Shown here in pieces: positions 51,910 to 59,782 of a stretch of 64,000 nucleotides of DNA. A model generated the notes under the pieces. The model ran no database searches. It was not told the DNA's origin and saw nothing but the letters and a program-made list of their open reading frames with translations. A program made the position numbers and the translations under genes. The stretch comes from Qipengyuania soli (GTDB taxonomy: Bacteria; Pseudomonadota; Alphaproteobacteria; Sphingomonadales; Sphingomonadaceae), in NCBI RefSeq assembly GCF_015529805.1, contig NZ_CP064654.1, positions 1,984,001 through 2,048,000 of the forward strand. Direction: 5' to 3'. The first letter of the stretch is position 1, and every line of letters starts with the position of its first letter.

Positions 51910-51924
51910 CTCCGTCTCCGCCAC
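51910..51924 (+). repeat. attR: 15-bp direct repeat of the tRNA-Ser 3' end
   Basis: The 15 bases C-T-C-C-G-T-C-T-C-C-G-C-C-A-C are identical to 24268-24282. No tRNA body precedes this copy. The RibB-like stop codon starts 8 bases later, so the element abuts the sulfoquinovose operon. Confidence 0.88.
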
Positions 51925-51931
51925 TAGGCCT

Positions 51932-52531
51932 CTATGCCGCACCTTCGCTAAGTTGCGAGATGTCGCAGACCTTGAGGTTGAACTTCTCGATCAGCGGCTG
52001 GACATCGCGCAGGCGGGCCATTTCGCCGTCGTCGCGCATGATCGAGCAAATCACTCCGGCATCGCCCACCCCCGCAAGGCTGCATAGCCGCACCGAGCCT
52101 TCGGCTGCCGACATGCGCGCATCGACGCCGCCGCTGCGGGTGATGAGGGGGAATACGTGGCCGGGACTGACGAGGTCGCTGCTGGTGGCGCCCGGAGCAA
52201 CGGCTGTGCGGATCGTATGCGCCCGGTCGGCGGCGGAAATGCCGGTCGTCACGCCCTCGCGCGCCTCGATCGAATTGCCGAAGGGGCGGCCCGTCTGGCG
52301 TTCGGTAGAGGGATTGATGAGCCGGATGCCCAGCCCCATTGCGCGCTCGCTGGGCAGCGTCAGGCAGATGAGACCACGCCCATGCGTTGCCATGAAGGTA
52401 ATGTGCTCGGTCGTGACGAGGCTCGCGGCGGCGCAAAAGTCGATATCACCGCCGCGCAGCCGGTCGCCGGTGAGGATGACGATCTCGCCGCGCGCGATCG
52501 CGTCGATGGCTTCCTGAACACCGGTGCTCAT
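51932..52531 (-). CDS. RibB-like (DHBP synthase homologue) lacking catalytic residues
   Basis: The 199-residue protein is a clear homologue of 3,4-dihydroxy-2-butanone-4-phosphate synthase: M-A-T-H-G-R-G-L-I-C-L, E-G-V-T-T-G-I-S-A-A-D-R and P-G-H-V-F-P-L are kept. The acidic loop D-R-E-N-E-G-D reads D-R-L-R-G-G-D (23-29), so both glutamates are lost. The metal histidine of G-H-T-E-A is replaced by Ala142, and the glutamate after Cys162 by Ser163. It is therefore unlikely to make DHBP. It is the last gene of the sulfoquinovose operon, overlapping the FMN reductase (ATGA). A flavin-related or new role is inference. Confidence 0.85.
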   Translation of the reverse strand: MSTGVQEAIDAIARGEIVILTGDRLRGGDIDFCAAASLVTTEHITFMATHGRGLICLTLPSERAMGLGIRLINPSTERQTGRPFGNSIEAREGVTTGISAADRAHTIRTAVAPGATSSDLVSPGHVFPLITRSGGVDARMSAAEGSVRLCSLAGVGDAGVICSIMRDDGEMARLRDVQPLIEKFNLKVCDISQLSEGAA

Positions 52532-53100
52532 GCCGCGTCCACCTGGCTCCACACCGTCGCCCCGCGAAGAACCTGCTGCCCGACCAGGGTGAGTTGCAGG
52601 CGGATGCGATCGTCCAGGCACTCGCCTTCGGGCGAGAACATGCCCTCGTAAGTGCGGGCGGTCACGCCCATGGGCGTGGGCCAGCCGCGCAGGGCGTGGA
52701 TGATGTTGCGCAGCGTCAGCAGCGTTCCCATGGCCGCCTGGTCGCCATAGGCTGTGGCGATGAGGCCGACAGCGCGCCCGTCGAGATAGGGGCGACGATC
52801 CTTGGCGAGATCCTCGAGGTAATCGAGCGCGTTCTTGACGAGTCCCGACACGGTCCCGTGGTAGCCCGGCGCTGCGACCAGTATGCCGTCGGCCTGCCGG
52901 ACCGCCTCGACCAGTTCGCGCCCACTGCCTTCCTGGTAGTCCCTGCCGCGGTAGTGCGGCAGGCCCGCAAGGTAGTCGCCGCCGAACACGCTGACTTCGG
53001 CCCCCGCCTCGAGCAGGGGCTTGCAGGCATAGCGCAGCGCCATCTCGGTGGTGCTGCCGGGATTGACCGTCCCGCCGATGGCTACGATCCGAAGTGTCAT
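52528..53100 (-). CDS. NAD(P)H-dependent FMN reductase (SsuE/MsuE/SmoA-like)
   Basis: The 190-residue flavodoxin-fold reductase has the FMN loop G-G-T-V-N-P-G-S-T-T-E and A-A-P-G-Y-H-G-T-V-S-G-L-V-K-N-A-L-D-Y. It supplies free reduced FMN to two-component monooxygenases. In this operon the partner is the SsuD-like monooxygenase at 54598-55683. It overlaps glpD and the RibB-like gene by ATGA on both sides, so all three are translationally linked. Confidence 0.9.
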   Translation of the reverse strand: MTLRIVAIGGTVNPGSTTEMALRYACKPLLEAGAEVSVFGGDYLAGLPHYRGRDYQEGSGRELVEAVRQADGILVAAPGYHGTVSGLVKNALDYLEDLAKDRRPYLDGRAVGLIATAYGDQAAMGTLLTLRNIIHALRGWPTPMGVTARTYEGMFSPEGECLDDRIRLQLTLVGQQVLRGATVWSQVDAA

Positions 53101-54596
53101 GCTGCTTCCCTTTCAAGGCAGTAATTGCCGAGTGTGGCCTGCTGTCCGGGGGACAGCCTGAGGCCGAGTTTGGTTCGCCGCCAGAGGATATCCTCGGCTG
53201 TCAGGGCCCATTCGCGGGCACGCAGATAGTCGACCTCGCGCTGGGTCAGGCCATGTCCGAAATCGGTTCCACAGTCGGACATGGCGTCGGCTTCGCCGAA
53301 TATTTCGAAAGCCAGCGTTCCATAGGCCTTGGCGATGCGGCGGATCGTCATGGGGTCAAAGAACGGATATCGGCCAGCAAGCTTCGCACACAGGTCGTCT
53401 GCGCCGTCGGTCGGAAAATCGCCTCCCGGCAAAGCTTCGTGCCCGGTCCAGCCGGAACGGTCGGCGAGCGGAAGTCGCGTCCCCAGCCGGTCGACCGCCT
53501 CCTGCGCCAAGTGGCGGTAGACGGTGAGCTTGCCGCCGAAGACGTTCAGCAGCGGTGCGCCCTCGTCGACTTCGCTCAATTCCAGGCGATAGCCGCGGGT
53601 CGCCGCCTCGGGCTTGCCCGATCCGTCATCGATCAGCGGGCGCACACCGGCGTAGCTCCAAACGACATCGGCGGGGGCAATTTGCTGGCGGAAGAACCGG
53701 TTTGCGCCTTCGCAGAGATAGGCGATTTCCTCCACGCTTGCCTCGACATGGTCGAGCGGCCCCTGGTGATCTGCATCGGTCGTCCCGACGAGGGTGAAGT
53801 CATCTTCATAAGGGATGGCGAAGAAGATCCGCCCATCGGGCAGCTGGAAGAAATAGGCGAAATCGTGGTCGAACAGCTTGCGCACGACGATGTGCGAGCC
53901 ACGCACGAGCCGCATGCGATTGCTGTCCGGAACATGACCCGCTTCCAGCACGCGGAGCACACCCGGGCCACCGGCGTTGACGATTGCGCGGGCATGGAAG
54001 GTCTCGCCCCCTGCCTCGATACGCCAATTGTTGCCCTCTCGCGCAAAACCTGTGACGCGGCAGCGCGTACGGACATCGGCACCCTTGTCGGCAGCATCGC
54101 GGGCATTGAGCACCACCAGCCGCGCATCATCCGCCCAGCAGTCGGAATAGACGAAACCATTGGTGAATTCGGGCTTCAACGGGGCACCGGCGGGATGGCC
54201 GGTAAGGGCCACGGTCTGCGTAGCACGCAGTTTCTTGCGTCCGCCAATGTGGTCGTAGAGGAACAGCCCGAGCCGCAGCAGCCAGCGCGGGCGCAGGCCC
54301 TTCACGTGGGGAAGGACGAAGCGCATCGGCCAGATGATGTGCGGGGCAATCGCCCACAGCCGCTCGCGTTCGGACAGGGACTCGCGCACGAGGCCGAACT
54401 CGTAGTGCTCGAGATAGCGCAAGCCGCCGTGGATCAGCTTCGACGAGGCGGAGGACGTTCCTTGTGCGAGGTCCCCGGCTTCGAGCAGGAGGACCTTGGC
54501 GCCCCGACCGGCGGCATCGCGGCCAATGCCACAGCCGTTGATGCCGCCGCCGATGACGGCGACGTCGTAAAGGTTCGGGGCAGCGGATTCGTCCAC
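53097..54596 (-). CDS. glpD: Glycerol-3-phosphate dehydrogenase (GlpD-like)
   Basis: The 499-residue FAD flavoenzyme oxidises glycerol-3-phosphate to dihydroxyacetone phosphate and passes electrons to quinone. The dinucleotide fold is V-I-G-G-G-I-N-G-C-G-I, followed by S-S-K-L-I-H-G-G-L-R-Y-L-E and V-R-G-S-H-I-V-V. The C-terminal domain is complete. GTG 54596 starts just after the monooxygenase stop. In this operon it probably handles the glycerol of sulfoquinovosyl glycerol; the needed glycerol kinase is not in the window. Confidence 0.93.
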   Translation of the reverse strand: MDESAAPNLYDVAVIGGGINGCGIGRDAAGRGAKVLLLEAGDLAQGTSSASSKLIHGGLRYLEHYEFGLVRESLSERERLWAIAPHIIWPMRFVLPHVKGLRPRWLLRLGLFLYDHIGGRKKLRATQTVALTGHPAGAPLKPEFTNGFVYSDCWADDARLVVLNARDAADKGADVRTRCRVTGFAREGNNWRIEAGGETFHARAIVNAGGPGVLRVLEAGHVPDSNRMRLVRGSHIVVRKLFDHDFAYFFQLPDGRIFFAIPYEDDFTLVGTTDADHQGPLDHVEASVEEIAYLCEGANRFFRQQIAPADVVWSYAGVRPLIDDGSGKPEAATRGYRLELSEVDEGAPLLNVFGGKLTVYRHLAQEAVDRLGTRLPLADRSGWTGHEALPGGDFPTDGADDLCAKLAGRYPFFDPMTIRRIAKAYGTLAFEIFGEADAMSDCGTDFGHGLTQREVDYLRAREWALTAEDILWRRTKLGLRLSPGQQATLGNYCLEREAA

Positions 54597-54597
54597 G

Positions 54598-55683
54598 TCA
54601 GAACTTCAGCGGGCCATGCTCGATATGCGGCAGGACATGGCGGGCGAACAGGTCCGCCTCCGTCGTGTGCGGGTATCCGGAGAGGATGAAGGCTTCGATC
54701 CCCTCGGCCTGGTAGGCGCGAAGCTTGGCCAGGACCTGGTCGGGATTGCCGACGATCGCTGCGCCGCAACCCGATCGCGCGCGGCCGATGCCCGTCCACA
54801 AATTCTCCTCGACGAAGCCGTCGCCGTCCGCCGCGCCGCGCAGTTCCTGCTGCCGCTGGACGCCGTAGTTCTTGGCATCGAGCGACTTCTCGCGGATCGC
54901 CTTGCCGGTCTCGTCGTCGAGCTTCGAGAGCAGGCGGTCGGCATAGGCGCGCGCCTCGTCCTCGGTTTCCCGCACGATGACGTGGACACGATAGCCGAAC
55001 TTCAGCTCGCGCCCGAACTTCGCCGCGCGCTCCTTGAGGTCGGCGATGTTGGCGCGGACCTTGTCCATCGTGTCCGGCCACATCAGGTAGACGTCTGCCG
55101 CCTCGGCCGCGCATTCGCGCGCCTCGTGGCTGAGGCCGCCGAAGTAGAACGGCGGGCACTTGCCGCTGAGCGTGGAGATGCGCGCCGGGTCGAGGTCGAA
55201 CTGGTAGAACTCACCGTCGAACTTGCAGTGCTCGCCGTTGAGCAGCGTGCGGACGATCTTCATGATCTCGGTCCCGCGACGATAACGTGGACCGCTTTCC
55301 ATCGCCTGCCCAGGCATGTCGGAGGAGATGATGTTGACGTTGAGGCGCCCGCCGGTGCCATCGGCATTGGGGCCGAGGATGCGGTCGAGCGTCGCGATGC
55401 GGCGCGCCAGCTGCGGTGGCCAGTCTTCGCCCATGCGCGTCGCCCACAGCAGTTTCATGCGGCTGAGATAGGGCGCGACCGCGGCGGCGAAGACAGTGGT
55501 GTCAACGCCGAGCTGGTAGCCCGAGGGAAGCAGGATATTGTCGAACCCGCCCTCTTCGGCCCGCAGCACGATATTGCGGCAATGCTCCCAGCTCGAGGCA
55601 AGCTGCGGATCGGGCACGCCGAGGAATTCGTAGTCGTCGTCGCACAGCGCGGAAAACCACGCGATTTCGCACTGTTGGGTCAT
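54598..55683 (-). CDS. Sulfoquinovose monooxygenase candidate (SsuD/SmoC-like LLM enzyme)
   Basis: The 361-residue bacterial luciferase-like enzyme is of the alkanesulfonate monooxygenase group. It shows G-F-D-N-I-L-L-P-S-G-Y near residue 55, A-T-L-D-R-I, G-G-R-L-N-V-N-I-I-S and Y-F-G-G-L-S-H-E-A-R, as in SsuD and SmoC. These enzymes use FMNH2 and O2 to split the C-S bond and release sulfite. The neighbouring sulfoquinovosidase makes sulfoquinovose the likely substrate, giving 6-oxo-glucose. It overlaps the aldo-keto reductase stop (ATGA). Substrate is inferred from context. Confidence 0.85.
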   Translation of the reverse strand: MTQQCEIAWFSALCDDDYEFLGVPDPQLASSWEHCRNIVLRAEEGGFDNILLPSGYQLGVDTTVFAAAVAPYLSRMKLLWATRMGEDWPPQLARRIATLDRILGPNADGTGGRLNVNIISSDMPGQAMESGPRYRRGTEIMKIVRTLLNGEHCKFDGEFYQFDLDPARISTLSGKCPPFYFGGLSHEARECAAEAADVYLMWPDTMDKVRANIADLKERAAKFGRELKFGYRVHVIVRETEDEARAYADRLLSKLDDETGKAIREKSLDAKNYGVQRQQELRGAADGDGFVEENLWTGIGRARSGCGAAIVGNPDQVLAKLRAYQAEGIEAFILSGYPHTTEADLFARHVLPHIEHGPLKF

Positions 55684-56594
55684 GGTAGTCTCACTCCTCG
55701 CGCGGCGACCAGCACCGCGTACCAATCCTGTCGTGTCCAGGTCATGCCGAGCGCCTGTGCGCCCTCGGCGATCCGTTCCGCGCTCTGCGAACCGATGATC
55801 GGGACGATGCCTGCCGGATGCGCCATCAGCCAGCCATAGGCGGCGACCGAGCGACTGACGCCCTGCTCGCCCGCAATCCGGTCGAGTTCGCTTGCCACCG
55901 CCTTGTCGCGCTCGGTTTCGGGCGAGAGCAGGCGCCCCCCGCCCAGCGGCGACCATGCGAGCGGCGTCAGGCCAAGGCGCATGGCCTGGTCCAGCTCGCC
56001 GTTTTCGAAACAGTCGATCCGCAGCGGGCTAATCTCGGGCTGCGTCGCCACCAGCGGGGTGTCGAGGAAATGCGCCAACGCGTCGATCTGCGCTTGCGTG
56101 AAGTTCGACACGCCAAGCGAGCGGATCTTGCCCACCGCCAGAGCGTCTTCCAGCGTCCGCGCGACTTCCTGCGGGTGGGTCAGGATGTCCGGGCGGTGGA
56201 TCTGGTAGAGGTCGATCGTGTCGACCTTCATCCTCCGCAGCGATGCATCGATGGCACCCGACAGGTATTCCGCCGACTGGTCGTAGGGCAGCGGCGGCAT
56301 GATCCCGCCCTTGCTGGCCAGCACCATGCGGCTGCGCAAGCCGGGTTCCGCGGCGAGCACCTCGCCCAGCAAGGCTTCTGCATCGCCGAAGCCGCCACCG
56401 CCGTTAAAGCCGTAGATGTCTGCCGTATCGAGCAGCGTGATCCCTGCATCGAGCGCGGCATGGACCAGCGCGGCTGCTTCGGAGGCGGTGCGGCCGTTTT
56501 CGGCGAGACGCCACATGCCCCAGGCAAGCGGCGAAATCGCGATATCGCTGGAGCCCAGGCGGCGCGAGGCAGGCGGTGGAGGCAGTGTGGTCAT
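55680..56594 (-). CDS. Aldo-keto reductase (SmoB-like, 6-oxo-glucose reductase candidate)
   Basis: The 304-residue TIM-barrel reductase has the catalytic tetrad in L-L-D-T-A-D-I-Y-G-F (Asp and Tyr), V-L-A-S-K-G-G (Lys) and L-Y-Q-I-H-R-P-D (His). The NADPH-binding end reads I-V-P-I-I-G-S-Q-S. In the sulfo-SMO pathway such an enzyme reduces 6-oxo-glucose to glucose. It is coupled by ATGA overlaps to the LacI gene before and the monooxygenase after. Confidence 0.87.
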   Translation of the reverse strand: MTTLPPPPASRRLGSSDIAISPLAWGMWRLAENGRTASEAAALVHAALDAGITLLDTADIYGFNGGGGFGDAEALLGEVLAAEPGLRSRMVLASKGGIMPPLPYDQSAEYLSGAIDASLRRMKVDTIDLYQIHRPDILTHPQEVARTLEDALAVGKIRSLGVSNFTQAQIDALAHFLDTPLVATQPEISPLRIDCFENGELDQAMRLGLTPLAWSPLGGGRLLSPETERDKAVASELDRIAGEQGVSRSVAAYGWLMAHPAGIVPIIGSQSAERIAEGAQALGMTWTRQDWYAVLVAARGVRLP

Positions 56595-57601
56595 TCGTAT
56601 CCCTTCGGCGGCGCGACGGAGGCGCGTTCGATCAATTGGTGCGGCAGGCGCTGGTGGGTGATGTCCCCACCGGTGACGAGAATTTCGGTCGCGGTGCGGG
56701 CGAGGTCGGCCATCGGCTGATGGATGGTCGTCAACGGCGGATAGACAGTGCGCGCAAGCGGCGTGTCGTCGAACCCGACCACCGACAGGTCGCGCGGCAC
56801 GTCGATGTCGCGCTCGTGCGCCACGGCCAGCACGCCTGCAGCCATGTCGTCGTTCGACGCGAAGATCGCGGTCGGCGGATTGAGCAGGTCGAGCAATTCG
56901 CCCCCTGCCCTGATGCCGCTTTCGACGTCGAACTCGCCATCGTGGACCAGGCCCGGCTCGAAAGCGATGCCCGCCCGGTCGAGCGCGCGGCGATAGCCGA
57001 ACAGGCGTTCGTCGCTGGCCATGTGGTTGGGGTGGCCCTTGATGAAGCCGATCCTGCGATGTCCCTTGTTGATCAGCAGGCTGGTCAGGTCGTCCGCCGC
57101 CTGCGCATCGTCCATGAACACCGAACTGGTCAGCGCATGGTTGGTCCCCGGCGAGATCCGCACGAAGGGTATGTTGAGCGTGTCGAGCGTCGCCAGGACC
57201 GCCTCGCAATCGGTCACGGGCGAGGACAGGATGATCCCGTCGACATGCGTTTCCATGACCAGCCCGCGCACCTGTTCCCCGACATCGGGGTCCTCGACGT
57301 CGACGGGCTGCGCAATCAGGCGGATGCCCTTTGCCTTGCACGCGTCCCAGCAGCCGGTCTGGATCTGGAACATGTAATACGGGCTGTGATTGTCGTAGAT
57401 CAGCGCGACCTGGTTCGACTTCGCGCCCGAGAGGATGCGCGCGGCGACGCTGGGGCGGAAGTCGAGTTCCTTCATCGCCCGCTCGATCTTCTCGCGGGTC
57501 TCGGCGCGGACATAGGGATGACCGTTGAGCAGGCGACTGACGGTCTTCACCGCCACCCCCGCGCGTTCGGCGACATCGCGGATGTTCGATCTCTCGCTCA
57601 T
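56591..57601 (-). CDS. LacI-family regulator of the sulfoquinovose operon
   Basis: The 336-residue repressor has an N-terminal helix-turn-helix (N-I-R-D-V-A-E-R-A-G-V-A-V-K-T-V-S-R-L-L-N-G) with the usual hinge, and a periplasmic-binding-protein-like sugar domain (V-D-G-I-I-L-S-S-P, G-H-R-R-I-G-F-I-K-G). It lies inside the operon between the sulfoquinovosidase and reductase genes. The palindrome at 59669-59687 in the divergent promoter is a fitting operator. Effector is probably sulfoquinovose or a derivative. Both ends overlap neighbours (ATGA). Confidence 0.92.
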   Translation of the reverse strand: MSERSNIRDVAERAGVAVKTVSRLLNGHPYVRAETREKIERAMKELDFRPSVAARILSGAKSNQVALIYDNHSPYYMFQIQTGCWDACKAKGIRLIAQPVDVEDPDVGEQVRGLVMETHVDGIILSSPVTDCEAVLATLDTLNIPFVRISPGTNHALTSSVFMDDAQAADDLTSLLINKGHRRIGFIKGHPNHMASDERLFGYRRALDRAGIAFEPGLVHDGEFDVESGIRAGGELLDLLNPPTAIFASNDDMAAGVLAVAHERDIDVPRDLSVVGFDDTPLARTVYPPLTTIHQPMADLARTATEILVTGGDITHQRLPHQLIERASVAPPKGYE

Positions 57602-59634
57602 TGGCTCAGCACTCCGGCAAGCCCGGCGAACAGCGGCGCATGCCGCGCTTCCGGGCGATAGAACACGGGCGGCGCACCTATCGGAGCAGCAACCGAATGC
57701 GTTCCTGGCGCGAAATCCTCGCCGCTCCAGCAATGGCGCCATGGGCCCTCGCCTGGCAGGACGACGTCGCGCCGGTCGGCACCTTCCTCGATCACGGGCG
57801 CAACCAGCAGGTCGGAGCCGTAAAGATACTGGTCCTGCACTGCAAACAGCTTGGGGTCGTCCGGATATTCGAGGAACAGCGGGCGCTGCAGGGGCAGCCC
57901 GCTGCGCGATGCCTCGCCGCACAGCTCACGCACATAGGGCGCAAGGTAGGCATGGACTCGGCTCCAGCGCGCGAAACAATCGAGCAGTCCGGGCGAGCTG
58001 TCATACTGAAGGTTGTCGTCGGGCCGGTTGCCCTCGTGACTGCGCATGACCGGGGCGAAGGCAGCCAGTTCGCACCAGCGCCTGAGCAGTTCCTCGGACC
58101 TGACATTGCCATGAAGCGATGTGTAGCCGCCGCAGTCGGAATGGCTGTAGGCATTGCCCAGAAGCCCGGCGGAAAGCGCCGCGGTAATCACCGTGCCGAT
58201 CCCGTCGTGGCGAGTGAAATCGACACACTGGTCGCCTGCCCAAAGCAACGGGCAATGCGCCTGCACTCCGGAAAATCCCGCGCGCATGAAGAAGACCGCA
58301 TCGCCAGTCTTGCTGCGACTCGCGACGGCCTGCGCATTCACTTGCGCCCACAGGACCGGATAGAGATTGTGCGCCTCCATCGGGTCGGAGCCATCGGCGA
58401 GCCGCAGGTCGGTCGGCAGGTACTCGCCGAAATCGGCCATCCACCCGGCAATGCCCCGGTCGAGCATCTCGCGCCCTATGATGCGCTCGGCAAACCAGCT
58501 GCGGGTTTCCTCGCGGGTGAAATCGAGCACACCGCAGTCGAATTCGCCGAAGTCGACGAGATGAGGCTCGTCGCTGTCGAGCTTCAGGCAGAAATGCCCG
58601 CCCGCCGCCGCGTCGGCGAAGAGATCGCCATCCTCTGCGAGATAGGGGTTCACATAGGCGAGGAACTTGATGCCGCGCCTGGCCAAGTCGACAATTCTGC
58701 CCTCGAGACCGGGGAAACGCTCTTCGCTTCGCTCGCCCAGGTGCCAGTCCCAGAACAACCGGCGCCCGAAACTCGTCTGGCGGATTCCCGCCCAGTCCTC
58801 GCACCAGAGGCCCGACACGGCCGAGCCGGCGTCGATGAATTTCTCCAGCCGGTCGAAACTGCTCGCACCCGACTTGAGGCCGACGATCGCCCCCGAGATG
58901 GCCCAGTCGGGAAGAGCAGGCTGGCGACCGAAGCGGTCCGACAACAGGCCGACAAGCGCTTTGGGCCCATCGGCGCCGAAGAACTCGAACCGCGCGCTGC
59001 TGCTCCATACTTCGACGCGGTGCGTATTCGCGTCGGTGAAATCGAGCACCGAGTAACAGGTCTCTGCGCAATGAACCGCCAGCCAGCGCGAAGACAGGAA
59101 CGTCGGTTGGGGATAATTGGTGTTCCAATAGTCGCCACCCGCCATGCCCTCGGCATCCATGATGCGCGTCAGTTCGGTCGACTTGTCGCGACCGACACCG
59201 GGCTCGCTGGTCCACATCGGGAAGCGTCGACCGTTGAGGGCAAGGTAGCTCATTTGCTCCCCGCCACCCCAAACGACCTCGCCCGCTTCGGCATGGAAGT
59301 GGAGATGGATACGATCGAACGACGGATCGAGCGCATCCACCTGCAGCGCCGAACCAGCCAATGACAGGCGAACGACTTCGATCCCGTCGCTCAGCAGGAC
59401 GGCGCCGTCGCCATCGAGACTGAAGCTGTCGGGACGCACCGACTCGCGTGGAGCATCCTCGATGCGGAAATTGCCGCGATACATTTCGACGCTGGGGTTG
59501 CCCCGGGCAATGACCACCGCAGGACATGAATTTGCGTGACGCAGCAGCAATTTGCCATCGAGCCACAGCTCGAAAGCGTCCTCACTGGCGGAAAAGCGCA
59601 ATTCCACGGCTGTTTTCCCTCTCCTTGACGCCAT
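57598..59634 (-). CDS. Sulfoquinovosidase, GH31 family (YihQ/SmoI-like)
   Basis: The 678-residue glycosidase cleaves sulfoquinovose from sulfolipid headgroups. The nucleophile D401 lies in W-M-A-D-F-G-E-Y and the acid D468 in L-L-W-A-G-D-Q. The sulfonate-recognition residues known from Agrobacterium (K-E-R-W-Y set) are all found with matching spacing: K254, E279 (W-C-E-D-W), R292 and W295 (R-R-L-F-W), and Y504 (C-G-G-Y-T). Ordinary GH31 glucosidases lack this set. No signal peptide is seen. It is the first gene of the operon, divergent from the TonB receptor. Confidence 0.93.
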   Translation of the reverse strand: MASRRGKTAVELRFSASEDAFELWLDGKLLLRHANSCPAVVIARGNPSVEMYRGNFRIEDAPRESVRPDSFSLDGDGAVLLSDGIEVVRLSLAGSALQVDALDPSFDRIHLHFHAEAGEVVWGGGEQMSYLALNGRRFPMWTSEPGVGRDKSTELTRIMDAEGMAGGDYWNTNYPQPTFLSSRWLAVHCAETCYSVLDFTDANTHRVEVWSSSARFEFFGADGPKALVGLLSDRFGRQPALPDWAISGAIVGLKSGASSFDRLEKFIDAGSAVSGLWCEDWAGIRQTSFGRRLFWDWHLGERSEERFPGLEGRIVDLARRGIKFLAYVNPYLAEDGDLFADAAAGGHFCLKLDSDEPHLVDFGEFDCGVLDFTREETRSWFAERIIGREMLDRGIAGWMADFGEYLPTDLRLADGSDPMEAHNLYPVLWAQVNAQAVASRSKTGDAVFFMRAGFSGVQAHCPLLWAGDQCVDFTRHDGIGTVITAALSAGLLGNAYSHSDCGGYTSLHGNVRSEELLRRWCELAAFAPVMRSHEGNRPDDNLQYDSSPGLLDCFARWSRVHAYLAPYVRELCGEASRSGLPLQRPLFLEYPDDPKLFAVQDQYLYGSDLLVAPVIEEGADRRDVVLPGEGPWRHCWSGEDFAPGTHSVAAPIGAPPVFYRPEARHAPLFAGLAGVLSQ

Positions 59635-59668
59635 CCATGCACCAGAGGGCTGTCCAGTTCAAGGCTTG

Positions 59669-59687
59669 TATGACAACGCTTGACATA
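59669..59687. promoter_or_regulatory. LacI-type operator candidate
   Basis: TATGACAACGCTTGACATA is an imperfect palindrome (TATG-x-CAA-x3-TTG-x-CATA, 14 of 19 positions symmetric). It lies between the divergent sulfoquinovosidase and TonB receptor genes, 35 bases from the former. This is the expected place and form for the operator of the operon's own LacI protein. Confidence 0.65.
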
Positions 59688-59782
59688 CGGGACAGCGATT
59701 GCCATCCCTCGGGCAATCAGGGAGGTTGGAGAGCGGCTATTTGCGCGCCGGAACTTCGCCCCCGCTTGAGAGGGAGAAGGAA

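Larger units (their letters stand above)
24268..51924. mobile_element. Integrative mobilizable element carrying nitrate respiration genes
   Basis: A 27.7-kb element is bounded by 15-bp direct repeats of the tRNA-Ser 3' end. Directly inside the left end is a P4-type integrase, then a convergent MobF relaxase, an RHH-like accessory gene and a candidate oriT. No type IV secretion gene or coupling protein is visible, so transfer would need a helper. Cargo is narK-narGHJI, ppiC, moaADEB-moeA, nnrS, mobA, a Crp/Fnr regulator, a porin and a carbonic anhydrase. Imperfect repeats just inside both ends look like arm-type integrase sites. The boundaries are read directly from the repeats; mobility itself is inference. 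Confidence 0.9.

Noticed and set aside
24268-51924. Self-transmissible conjugative element
   Set aside because: No type IV secretion genes or coupling protein occur between the repeats, so only mobilization by a helper is supported.
53094-54689. Plus-strand open frame of 531 codons opposite glpD
   Set aside because: Antisense shadow of a complete GlpD with all motifs.
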